Positions 27,438 to 35,564 of a stretch of 64,000 nucleotides of DNA are shown piece by piece. The stretch comes from Chitinophagales bacterium (lineage in GTDB: Bacteria > Bacteroidota > Bacteroidia > Chitinophagales > UBA2359). The notes beneath the pieces are model-generated. The model was not told where the DNA came from and did no database searches. It saw nothing but the letters and a program-made list of their open reading frames with translations. Location: NCBI GenBank assembly GCA_041392475.1, contig JAWKLZ010000002.1, positions 434,001 to 498,000 on the forward strand, written 5' to 3'. Numbering within the stretch: position 1 is the stretch's first letter; each line of letters starts with the position of its first letter. A program made the position numbers and the translations under genes.

Positions 27438-30400
27438 CTATCTAATCAAAACCACCCATCCTCTCTTAACCTCCTCATTCCCATCCCTAAACCGCACCCA
27501 AACATCCACTATGTATGTTCCCAAATCCAAGTCTTGTCCTTTGAAGCGACCATCCCAAACAGCCACCAAATCACCCGCTTCAAACACCTTCTGCCCCCAA
27601 CGGTTGTAAATCGCATACTGCACATCCACAATGTTTTGTCCACGAATCAAAAACACATCATTGATGCCATCACCATTTGGAGAAAAAGCAGTCGGCACGA
27701 CCAGCTTGTTGTCCAAGTCCTCCAAAATAGGCGGGTCGGGAATCGTGTCAGTCGGTAAATCGGGGATGGTGTCCGTAGGAATCGTATCGGTCGGAAGGTC
27801 TGGAATAGAGTCTGTTGGAAGCGTGTCTATGGGCAAAGTATCGTTTGGCAAAACATTCAACTCAAAAAACGCAGTAGCCGTACAGCCATTTGTGTCCGTC
27901 ACCATCACCGTGTATATGCCCATTGTTGTAGCTTCAATGGTTTGACTTACAGCACTATTCGACCATTCATACAAATCAAAATCGGGCATTGCAGTCAAAA
28001 CCGTCGTTTCTCCCTCCAAAATTTCCGCCTCCCCTTCTATCACCACTTGCGGCTGTTCATACTCTAAAACATTGAATTTTTTAGCCAATTTACAACCTGC
28101 TGCATTGGTCAAAGTCACGAAATAAACGCCTTCGTTTTGTACTTCAATGGAGGAAGTAGTAGAACCATTCGACCATTCATACTCCACAAAATCACCCGCC
28201 TCCAAAACCACATTTTCAATCTCACAAAAAGCATACTGCTCCAAAACCACCTCCAAGTCATCCACCACTTCAACCGTTATCGAATCCTCCGCCACACAGC
28301 CATTGAAGTCTTCAAAAGTCAAATGAAAAGTCGTTGTTTCACTGAGAATTGCAGTAGGATTTTGGCAGTCATTGCAGCTAAGATTTGCGGTTGGAAACCA
28401 TTTGTAAACGTCGCCTTCGGGGGCATTTAAAACGATGTTTTCACCACAATTTGCTTGCAGGTTTTCGCCCAAATCCAAACTTGCACCGACCACTTCAACC
28501 GTTATCGAATCCTCCGCCACACAGCCATTGAAGTCTTCAAAAGTCAAATGAAAAGTCGTTGTTTCACTGAGAATTGCAGTAGGATTTTGGCAGTCATTGC
28601 AGCTAAGATTTGTGGTTGGAAACCATTTGTAAACGTTGCCTTCGGGTGCATTTAAAACGATGTTTTCACCACAATTTGCTTGCAGGTTTTCGCCCAAATC
28701 CAAAATTGCCTCCAAAATCTCCACTTCAATCATTACCTCCTGCTCCGAAACACAACCCAACTCATTTGTCACCTCCAAAGTATAAGTCGCACTCTCACTG
28801 AGCGTTATCGTAGGATTGGCAATATCGGGATTCGACACGCCCGTTGAAGGAGTCCAATGATAAGAATAATCCGAAATGGGTGTGATTTTTTTGGACAAAT
28901 CCATCTCCAAAACCGTTCCTTTACAAACACTTGTATCCACTGCAATGGGCTGCAAAACAGGCAAAGGAGCAACATAAACCGTCACTTCATCCATTGCAGT
29001 ACACCCGTTTGCGTCTGTGGTTTCAACTCGGTAAGTTGTTGTTTGTGCAGGATTTGCAGTGGGGTTGGCGATATTGGTTTGGTTCAGATCCGTTGAAGGA
29101 GTCCAAAGGTAATTTGGAGCATTTGAAGCCTGCAATTGCACACTTTCGTTGGGGCAAATTGTGGGAGAAATTCCCGCTTCAATTTCTACACCTACCACTT
29201 CAATATCCATGCTCTCCACAGCCACACATTCGTCAATATCCAAGTATTCGTAGTAAATCGTATGCGTGCCTAAGCCTGCAATAGAAGGGTAAAAAATGCC
29301 ATTTTCTACACCTGTTCCCGAAAAATTTCCTCCAATAGGCGTTGCCTGCAAAACCCTCGCTTCTTCGCCCAAACAAATTAAGGGCAGTTCCTCCAACACC
29401 AAATCAACATCTGTGCCTTGCTGAAAAGTATAGGGCAGTTCCTCCCACAGTTTTCCTTCCTTCAAAATATTTTCTATATACGCTCCATTGAAAAACAAAC
29501 GATATTGTCGGCTGATATCCAAACAAACTTCAATCGCTGCGGGACATTCCGAAATCACCGCCGCCTTTATCAATTCCCCTTCTGCCGTTTGCAATTCCAC
29601 CGTCACAGGAAAATTTTCAGGATTCAAACAACCGTGACAATCCTCAATTTGGACGGGAATGTTGAATTTGGCGAAGTTTGGGGGAATGTATTGATAGCCG
29701 TCAATGGACTGCGGAAAGGCGCTGATTGCGCCACTTACAGGTAAATTCGGTGATTCGGGCGTACTCAAATCCACATCGCCAGGAATCAAACGTTGCTGCA
29801 TCGGGAGGTTGGCATTGGGAACAACGTAGAGTTTGTTGGTCGTTTGTTTTTGAAAGTACAAGCGACCATCATAACCCAACTCTATATTATTGATTGGCTG
29901 ATACTTACTCAAACAAGTACTCGTATAAACACAACCTCGACCTGTTTCCACATCGTAGCTATCATCAGGCGTTGTTTGTACCTGCAAGCGCATTTGGTAG
30001 GGATAAGGTGTGGTCAAATCAATTTGTCCTAAATAGGTGATATTCGTATAGTTAGAACTCACAAAACCGCCATTGGAGAAGTACAAAAAATCACCAGAAG
30101 GACTAAATTCAGCATCAAAAATCTTTCGTGAGATATTCTTCAAAAAGCCCAAACCTTCAACGGTATTTGCCACATCGTCTAACTTCATTGGCTCAAACAA
30201 ATTCTCAAAATCGGGCATTAGGGTGAGTTTTCCCAAAGAGATTTTTCGCATCGAAGAAAGGTCAAAAGGTTCTAAATCAAAAACAAACAAATCGGTTGCA
30301 GTATAAGATTGATTGCGACTGACCACCACCATTTTATCTCCTTTGGGGCTGATTTCGATAGGCGAACCTGCAATGGTCAAATTCCAAAAATCTTCAGGTG

Positions 30401-33149
30401 TCGAATAGGTGCTTTTGTCCCAACGAATGTTTTGATTGTCAATGATAAATCTATCCAACGAAAGGGTATTGCTGTTCCATTTTCGGCGGCAAGTATAGAG
30501 GTAGTGAAAATCTTCGTTTGCGCCCATTCGCTGCGAAATTGCTTTGCCATGTGTGTAAGTTTGCACCTGTCCATTGACCTCCAAAACCACATCTTTTTCG
30601 ATGAAATGGAAGGAATTGCCATCGTAAAAAAAGCGGGAATACACGATGTTGGTAGGCGTGTAAGCCGTCCGACCTCCTGCCAAAATTTCGTCGGTATAGA
30701 TGCTGTAAACCACATACCATTCATTGAAGGCTTTAGGAACGGGAACCAACTGCAATTCTTTGTCGTCCATCAGTGCATTCATCCCTTCCATGTGCAAAGG
30801 TTGGGCATTTACATCTGTCACAAACAATTGATTGGGTGCATCTTCCCCCGTATGATAGACATAAAACAAAGCCTCACCACAAGGGGTCAAACCCACACCC
30901 GATGCTACAGCGGTGCTGTTGAAAGGACAATCCATCAATTCCCAATTTTCTTCTGGAAACCACGTCCAAACCTCGCAAGTATTCGCCTGACTCGACACAA
31001 AAGGCCAAACGGGAAGTCCTGAACCTGTGGCTTCTGCATATTCTGGCGGTGGCAAAACGCTTACTTTTGCCTCTCCTTCTACTGTTCCTTCACAGACCGC
31101 ACTGCTCATGCTGACCAACGAATAAGTTGCTGTTATTTCGGGGCTAAACACCACATAAAAGGGATTTTCGGTGATGTTGTCAATGCTTTGTTCGGTTTCG
31201 CCATCGGTATAGGTGATGTAAAACGGAGGAGAACCTGTGAAGGTGATTTTGAAGGCTGTATTGTCGCCTTCTGCAATGACGGAATTACCGCTAATGGTTG
31301 CAGTAGGCGGCTGAATGGTAAAGTTTTGTGTGGTCGTATGGCTGCCCAAAGGATTGGTGACGGTCAATTGTATCTCAAAAGTGCCGTTGCCATTGAAGGT
31401 GACGATGGGATTTTTTAGGTTGGAGAAAGAAGGTGTTGCGTTCTCGAAAGTCCATGTCCAAGTGTCAATATCTGCCCCCAAACTTTTATCGAAAAACTGC
31501 ACGGCTTCTCCCGCACAAGCTGTTTCGAGATTGGCTGCAAAAAATGCCGTTGGAGGCACTCGCAAACAAGCGAGGGCTTCAAAAGCGTTGATGCGCCCTG
31601 CGCCAATTTGACCCAAATAGCTACCGTTTTGCCCGTCAATATTGTCGCAACTGTTCTTCAAACATTCCTCCAAATCATCGGGTGAAATGTGTTCATTGTA
31701 GGACAACATCAGCCCCGCAAGCCCAGCGACCAAAGGACAAGCCATTGAAGTGCCGTTTTTGAAGTCATAACTTTTTCCAGCCACCGTACTCCAAATTTCA
31801 AAACCAGGGGCCATCACATCAATCTTGTCGCCATAATTGGAGAAAAACGCCTTTTCGTCTTCTTGATTTGTTGCGCCCACACTGATAACATGGTCGTAAG
31901 AAGCGGGGTACATCGGCGCATCAGTATCGCTATTTCCTGCGGCTGCGACCAATACAATTCCCTGCTCATGGGCAACTGTGATCAAATCCTGCAAAGTTTG
32001 GGAATAGGCAGGGCCACCCCAAGACATACTGATGACATTTGCCCCTGCTGCAATTGAGTAGGCAACGCCCTCCATTCCAGCCTGCAAAGAGCTGCCACTT
32101 GTGGCATTTTCCTTGCTTTTGACGACCATCAACCGCACATTTCCACCAATTGCTGCAATGCCTTTGTTGTTGTCCGTCACCGCCGAAACGATTCCTGCAC
32201 AATGCGTTCCGTGCGAAAAATGGTGTGCATCGGCATTGAAGGGAGGGTTTGGGTTGTTGTCGTCATCTGCCACATCGTAGCCCTGCACATCATCCACATA
32301 GCCATTGTCGTCATCATCCACTCCATTGTTCGGAATTTCGCCTACATTCTGCCAAATATTTACCGCCAAATCGGGATGTGTGGTTTCTACGGCATCATCT
32401 ACGATTGCGACTACAATGTTGGCACTGCCTTTCACAAAATCCCAAGCGGTTTGGGCTTGAATTTTAGAAAGATTCCACTGCGAAGGATGTAGGTCATTGG
32501 GCGTGTAGAAGGTTTGATAGATAGGGATTTGTTCGACATATTCGATATAGGAAAGAGCTGCAATTTGGGTGAGGAGTTGTTGGGTAAGTTGGGTATTTTT
32601 GAAGTGGATTCGGTAGGTTTTGTCCATTTTTTGAAGGCTTGGAAAAGCGGGTTGGATGGCTTCAATTTGGTATTTTTTGAAGGGTAAGACTTGTTTCAAT
32701 TGAAGGAGGTTTTTCTTTTCCTTCAATTTTAGGAGGAGTTGTCCTGAAACCCTCCCCTGCCCCTCCCAAAGGGAGGGGTTTTTCCACGCCTTGTTTCCCC
32801 TCCCTTTGGGAGGGGCTATAAAGGAGTTCTTCCACGCCTTGTTTCCCCTCTCTTTGGGAGAAGTTAGAAAGGAGTTCTTCCACTCCTTGTTTCCCCTCTC
32901 TTTGGGAGAAGTTAGAAAGGGGGTTTTCGACTCTTTGTTTCCCCTCCCTTTGGGAGAGGCTATAAAGGAGTTCTTCCACTCCTTGTTTTCCCTCCCTTTG
33001 GGAGGGGTTAGGGGAGGGTTTGGACACCAATTGAAGTTAATTTCTTGATTTGCCGTACATATTTCGTAGCAGTCATTGGCGTTCGCAAATTGCAACATGA
33101 AGCAGCAAGTTAATAGCAGGTATATTCTTGTAAGCATCGTATTTTTCAT
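27438..33149 (-). CDS. Giant subtilisin-like (S8) protease with PKD/Ig-like repeats and T9SS type B sorting domain
   Basis: A 1,903-residue secreted protein. It has a signal peptide at about 1-24, a 16-residue repeat region at about 43-125 (SPKGRGNKEWKNSF type), an inhibitor-like propeptide to about 225, and an S8 peptidase domain at about 230-525. The full triad is present: Asp251 (AIVDDAVETTHPDL), His313 (SHGTHCAG), Ser468 (NGTSMACP). Next come a PKD domain (about 530-615), a long region with propeller-like features (about 710-1160), and several Ig-like repeats with WTPSTDLNQ/WFPTTNLSCNDC motifs (about 1260-1760). A Pro/Thr/Asp linker (about 1766-1811) precedes the type B sorting domain (PTAFSPNGDGINDVFL onward). 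It probably acts as an extracellular or surface protease. Confidence 0.93.
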   Translation of the reverse strand: MKNTMLTRIYLLLTCCFMLQFANANDCYEICTANQEINFNWCPNPPLTPPKGRENKEWKNSFIASPKGRGNKESKTPFLTSPKERGNKEWKNSFLTSPKERGNKAWKNSFIAPPKGRGNKAWKNPSLWEGQGRVSGQLLLKLKEKKNLLQLKQVLPFKKYQIEAIQPAFPSLQKMDKTYRIHFKNTQLTQQLLTQIAALSYIEYVEQIPIYQTFYTPNDLHPSQWNLSKIQAQTAWDFVKGSANIVVAIVDDAVETTHPDLAVNIWQNVGEIPNNGVDDDDNGYVDDVQGYDVADDDNNPNPPFNADAHHFSHGTHCAGIVSAVTDNNKGIAAIGGNVRLMVVKSKENATSGSSLQAGMEGVAYSIAAGANVISMSWGGPAYSQTLQDLITVAHEQGIVLVAAAGNSDTDAPMYPASYDHVISVGATNQEDEKAFFSNYGDKIDVMAPGFEIWSTVAGKSYDFKNGTSMACPLVAGLAGLMLSYNEHISPDDLEECLKNSCDNIDGQNGSYLGQIGAGRINAFEALACLRVPPTAFFAANLETACAGEAVQFFDKSLGADIDTWTWTFENATPSFSNLKNPIVTFNGNGTFEIQLTVTNPLGSHTTTQNFTIQPPTATISGNSVIAEGDNTAFKITFTGSPPFYITYTDGETEQSIDNITENPFYVVFSPEITATYSLVSMSSAVCEGTVEGEAKVSVLPPPEYAEATGSGLPVWPFVSSQANTCEVWTWFPEENWELMDCPFNSTAVASGVGLTPCGEALFYVYHTGEDAPNQLFVTDVNAQPLHMEGMNALMDDKELQLVPVPKAFNEWYVVYSIYTDEILAGGRTAYTPTNIVYSRFFYDGNSFHFIEKDVVLEVNGQVQTYTHGKAISQRMGANEDFHYLYTCRRKWNSNTLSLDRFIIDNQNIRWDKSTYSTPEDFWNLTIAGSPIEISPKGDKMVVVSRNQSYTATDLFVFDLEPFDLSSMRKISLGKLTLMPDFENLFEPMKLDDVANTVEGLGFLKNISRKIFDAEFSPSGDFLYFSNGGFVSSNYTNITYLGQIDLTTPYPYQMRLQVQTTPDDSYDVETGRGCVYTSTCLSKYQPINNIELGYDGRLYFQKQTTNKLYVVPNANLPMQQRLIPGDVDLSTPESPNLPVSGAISAFPQSIDGYQYIPPNFAKFNIPVQIEDCHGCLNPENFPVTVELQTAEGELIKAAVISECPAAIEVCLDISRQYRLFFNGAYIENILKEGKLWEELPYTFQQGTDVDLVLEELPLICLGEEARVLQATPIGGNFSGTGVENGIFYPSIAGLGTHTIYYEYLDIDECVAVESMDIEVVGVEIEAGISPTICPNESVQLQASNAPNYLWTPSTDLNQTNIANPTANPAQTTTYRVETTDANGCTAMDEVTVYVAPLPVLQPIAVDTSVCKGTVLEMDLSKKITPISDYSYHWTPSTGVSNPDIANPTITLSESATYTLEVTNELGCVSEQEVMIEVEILEAILDLGENLQANCGENIVLNAPEGNVYKWFPTTNLSCNDCQNPTAILSETTTFHLTFEDFNGCVAEDSITVEVVGASLDLGENLQANCGENIVLNAPEGDVYKWFPTANLSCNDCQNPTAILSETTTFHLTFEDFNGCVAEDSITVEVVDDLEVVLEQYAFCEIENVVLEAGDFVEYEWSNGSTTSSIEVQNEGVYFVTLTNAAGCKLAKKFNVLEYEQPQVVIEGEAEILEGETTVLTAMPDFDLYEWSNSAVSQTIEATTMGIYTVMVTDTNGCTATAFFELNVLPNDTLPIDTLPTDSIPDLPTDTIPTDTIPDLPTDTIPDPPILEDLDNKLVVPTAFSPNGDGINDVFLIRGQNIVDVQYAIYNRWGQKVFEAGDLVAVWDGRFKGQDLDLGTYIVDVWVRFRDGNEEVKRGWVVLIR
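28264..28703. repeat. Near-identical 225-bp tandem duplication inside the S8 protease gene
   Basis: Positions 28264-28488 and 28489-28703 are the same 225-bp unit (75 codons) with only a few substitutions, such as TTTGCGG/TTTGTGG. The unit encodes one Ig-like repeat starting DLGENLQANCGENIVLNAPEG. The duplication looks recent. Confidence 0.93.
32755..33020. repeat. 48-bp tandem repeat with CCCTCCCTTTGGGAGGG palindromes inside the S8 protease gene
   Basis: TTGTTTCCCC recurs at 32791, 32839, 32887, 32935 and 32983, an exact 48-bp period. Each unit carries a palindromic core close to CCCTCCCTTTGGGAGGGG. An extra core lies at 32761-32778. The period equals 16 codons, so the array is translated as repeated SPKGRGNKEWKNSF-like units near the protein N-terminus. 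The G/C-rich core is unlike the surrounding AT-rich DNA. Confidence 0.93.
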
Positions 33150-33340
33150 GGTTGAGAAGAAGGAATATAAGCATTTTTTGGGAAGATGAGAACATAAAAT
33201 TTAGCGAAAACTTTGTCAATGAAACATCCCGATTTGTCGGTGACGGTTGCAAACCTTGACAATAGTTGAAGCGGAAACGGAGAATCAGAGAGATAGAGAG
33301 ATTTTTTTGTTTATTATTTCACTAACATCCAAAGCCTCTA

Positions 33341-33697
33341 TCAAGAATCTCCAGTTTTCTGCATCCACTTCCAAAAAATCACCGCCCCCACAACATAAGC
33401 CACCACATCCAAAATATCGCCTCTATAATTCGCTGAAAAATAAGGCAAAACTACTTCAAAGGCAAGACTGAAATAGGCAAGGGCAAAGACTATTTGGAGG
33501 GGAGTGAAGCGGTAATTGGGGTTTTGGTAGATTTCTCGGAGGAGGAAAAGGATGATGGTCAGGACGATTGGGAAACAAAGTAGGTCGTCTAAATAGGCGT
33601 GGATGTAGGGGAGGAAAATTTGCTGGGATTCCAAAAACTGATTGAAAATGAATAAGAAACAAGCAAGAATAAAAAGAGGGCAGCGGAGTAAATTCAT
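33341..33697 (-). CDS. Small four-helix membrane protein
   Basis: Translation most likely starts at the ATG at 33697 (MNLLRCPLFILACFLFIF), giving 118 residues. The longer frame to 33766 would overlap the upstream gene. Four hydrophobic helices are visible, with conserved-looking polar motifs between them: YIHAYLDDLLCFPIVL, NPNYRFTPLQIV and GDILDVVAYVVGA. Similar short proteins occur in many Bacteroidota with unproven transporter annotations. I assign no function. It lies 19 bases after the zinc-ribbon gene and is likely co-transcribed. Confidence 0.7.
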   Translation of the reverse strand: MNLLRCPLFILACFLFIFNQFLESQQIFLPYIHAYLDDLLCFPIVLTIILFLLREIYQNPNYRFTPLQIVFALAYFSLAFEVVLPYFSANYRGDILDVVAYVVGAVIFWKWMQKTGDS

Positions 33698-33716
33698 GGT
33701 CGAATGTAGAGTGAAA

Positions 33717-34001
33717 TTAGGAAGATAAAAAAGCGATGAGCCAAATAAAAAAGGACAACAAACCAAAGTAAATCACCTGAACAGTCAAAATCATTCGCTT
33801 CAATGCTTTGACAATCAAATGGTCAGTGGGATGGATTTTCACCCACCCCAAGTCATATAGGGAATGTGATTCTCGTTTTAAGGCTTGTTTGTGGCGTTCT
33901 TCTTCCATGATTTCCCCACAATGTTGACACACGTATTTATTCCCATCCGTCCATTCACCGCATACATCACATTTTTTTTGCCAGTGTTCTAATTCACTCA
34001 T
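33717..34001 (-). CDS. Small zinc-ribbon membrane protein
   Basis: A 94-residue protein with an N-terminal zinc ribbon formed by two CxxC pairs (CDVC at 11-14 and CQHC at 25-28). A basic linker follows, then a C-terminal transmembrane helix at about 70-92. It is probably anchored in the inner membrane with the ribbon in the cytoplasm. It precedes the four-helix protein gene in the same direction. Confidence 0.65.
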   Translation of the reverse strand: MSELEHWQKKCDVCGEWTDGNKYVCQHCGEIMEEERHKQALKRESHSLYDLGWVKIHPTDHLIVKALKRMILTVQVIYFGLLSFFIWLIAFLSS

Positions 34002-34107
34002 TATTTTAAACTGTTTTAGTAGTAAGTGAACACCACTTTGAGGAGTTGGGTTTGATAAAATTGAATGTTTTTTGTTTTCAAACCCGCATTTTCACTAATT
34101 TTAGCCC

Positions 34108-35316
34108 ATGAAAATTCTACAAATCTGCAAAAAGTCCTTATATCCTGCCAAAGATGGTGAAGCAATCGCTATTCGCACGATTACCAAAGGTTTGTACGAA
34201 GCAGGGCATGAGGTGACAGTCTTGACGATTGCGACCTATAAACATCCCTTTGACAAAGAAAAACTGCCCAATTCCCTTCAACAGATAGCCCATTTTGACA
34301 GCACTTTTGTCAATACCAACATTTCTTCCATTGCAGCTTTTGTAAATCTATTTTCTTCAAAGTCTTACAGTATTCAACGCTTCTACAACACTGATTTTGA
34401 AGCCCAAATCATTGATTATTTGCAGCAAACGGATTTTGATGTGGTGCATTTGGAAGGCGTTTATTTGGCGACTTATATTCCTGCGATTCGCCAAAACTGC
34501 AAAGCACCGATTGTGATGCGGGCGCACAATTTGGAGTTTGAGATTTGGGAGCGATTGGCTGCCGAACAGACGAATCCTTTGAAATGGTGGTACATGACTT
34601 TATTGGCAAAACGCATGAAAAAATTTGAATTGGATAGCCTGCAATTGTACGATGGATTGGTGCCGATTTCGGTGGTTGATGAACGGCAATGGAAAGACTT
34701 TGGGTTTTCAAAACCTTGTTGGACGATGGCGGGGAGTATTGATTTGAAGGACTATCCTTTGGCTGAAAAAACTATTGTTGATGTTCCTTCGGTATTTTTT
34801 ATTGGTTCATTGGATTGGATGCCGAATATTGAAGGACTGCAATGGTTTTTTGGAGAAGTTTGGAGTCAGGTCATTGAAGTGTTTCCTGACCTTCAATGTT
34901 TTATTGCAGGGAGAAATGCACCTGATTGGTTTTTGAAGCAGCAGATTCCGAATGTGGTTTTTGTGGGAGAAGTACCGAATGCGGTTGAGTTTATGCAGTC
35001 AAAAGGGGCGATGATTTGCCCGCTTTTTTCGGGTAGTGGAATGCGTATCAAAATCATTGAAGCGATGGCTTTGGCGAAACCGATTGTGGCGACAAGTATT
35101 GCAGCAGAGGGAATCAATTGCAGTTCGGGTGAAAATATTTTGATGGCAGATTTGCCAAAAGCGTTTGCGGGGGCTTTGTTGAAATGTGTGGAGAGTGAAA
35201 TTTTCGCAGGGAAAATTGGAGAGAATGCGAGGGAGTTTGTTGTGAGGGAGCATGATACAAGAGAATTGATTGAAGGGTTGGTGGGTTTTTATGAGGGGGT
35301 GATTGGCGGGAAATAA
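34108..35316 (+). CDS. Glycosyltransferase family 4 protein
   Basis: A 402-residue GT-B glycosyltransferase. The N-terminal acceptor domain has the usual GT4 start, with DGEAIAIRTITKGLYEAGHE (about 16-35). The C-terminal donor domain has VPSVFFIGSLDWMPNIEGLQ and the E-x7-E-type region IKIIEAMALAKPIVATSIAAEG (about 312-333). Such enzymes use nucleotide sugars to build cell-surface polysaccharides or glycolipids. The acceptor is unknown and no polysaccharide genes are adjacent. The gene is monocistronic, converging on the TnpB remnant. Confidence 0.92.
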   Translation: MKILQICKKSLYPAKDGEAIAIRTITKGLYEAGHEVTVLTIATYKHPFDKEKLPNSLQQIAHFDSTFVNTNISSIAAFVNLFSSKSYSIQRFYNTDFEAQIIDYLQQTDFDVVHLEGVYLATYIPAIRQNCKAPIVMRAHNLEFEIWERLAAEQTNPLKWWYMTLLAKRMKKFELDSLQLYDGLVPISVVDERQWKDFGFSKPCWTMAGSIDLKDYPLAEKTIVDVPSVFFIGSLDWMPNIEGLQWFFGEVWSQVIEVFPDLQCFIAGRNAPDWFLKQQIPNVVFVGEVPNAVEFMQSKGAMICPLFSGSGMRIKIIEAMALAKPIVATSIAAEGINCSSGENILMADLPKAFAGALLKCVESEIFAGKIGENAREFVVREHDTRELIEGLVGFYEGVIGGK

Positions 35317-35369
35317 TTGGTGTAAATCACTATGAAGGAATATAAACAATTAAGTGCTTTTCTCTTGTT

Positions 35370-35564
35370 TCAAATAACGACAACATACGAAGAAATGCTT
35401 TTCCTATTGAACACAACTGTTCCCAAATTATTGACTCCCAAATCCAGTTCAGCCTCCTTTTGATTGGCAGTTTGAAAGCTCGGAGTGGCAACTTCATAGA
35501 CTACTTCAATGACATATCGACCATATTTGAGATGAAGCAGATTGACTCTATTTTTCTTTCTCAC
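35370..35564 (-). pseudogene. Remnant of an IS200/IS605-family OrfB (TnpB-like) gene
   Basis: A 64-codon frame includes GRYVIEVVYEVATPSFQTAN and ELDLGVNNLGTVVFN. These match the middle of IS605 OrfB/TnpB proteins, where a beta-strand YxIEVVYE is followed by the RuvC-like (G)IDLGVNNLATVV motif with its first catalytic Asp. Both the N-terminal half and the zinc-ribbon C-terminal half are missing, and the frame overlaps the end of the neighbouring VPS10-like gene. It is a decayed fragment of a mobile element. Confidence 0.55.

Noticed and set aside
32755..33020. CRISPR array
   Set aside because: The 48-bp units are continuous and translated, with no variable spacer segments.
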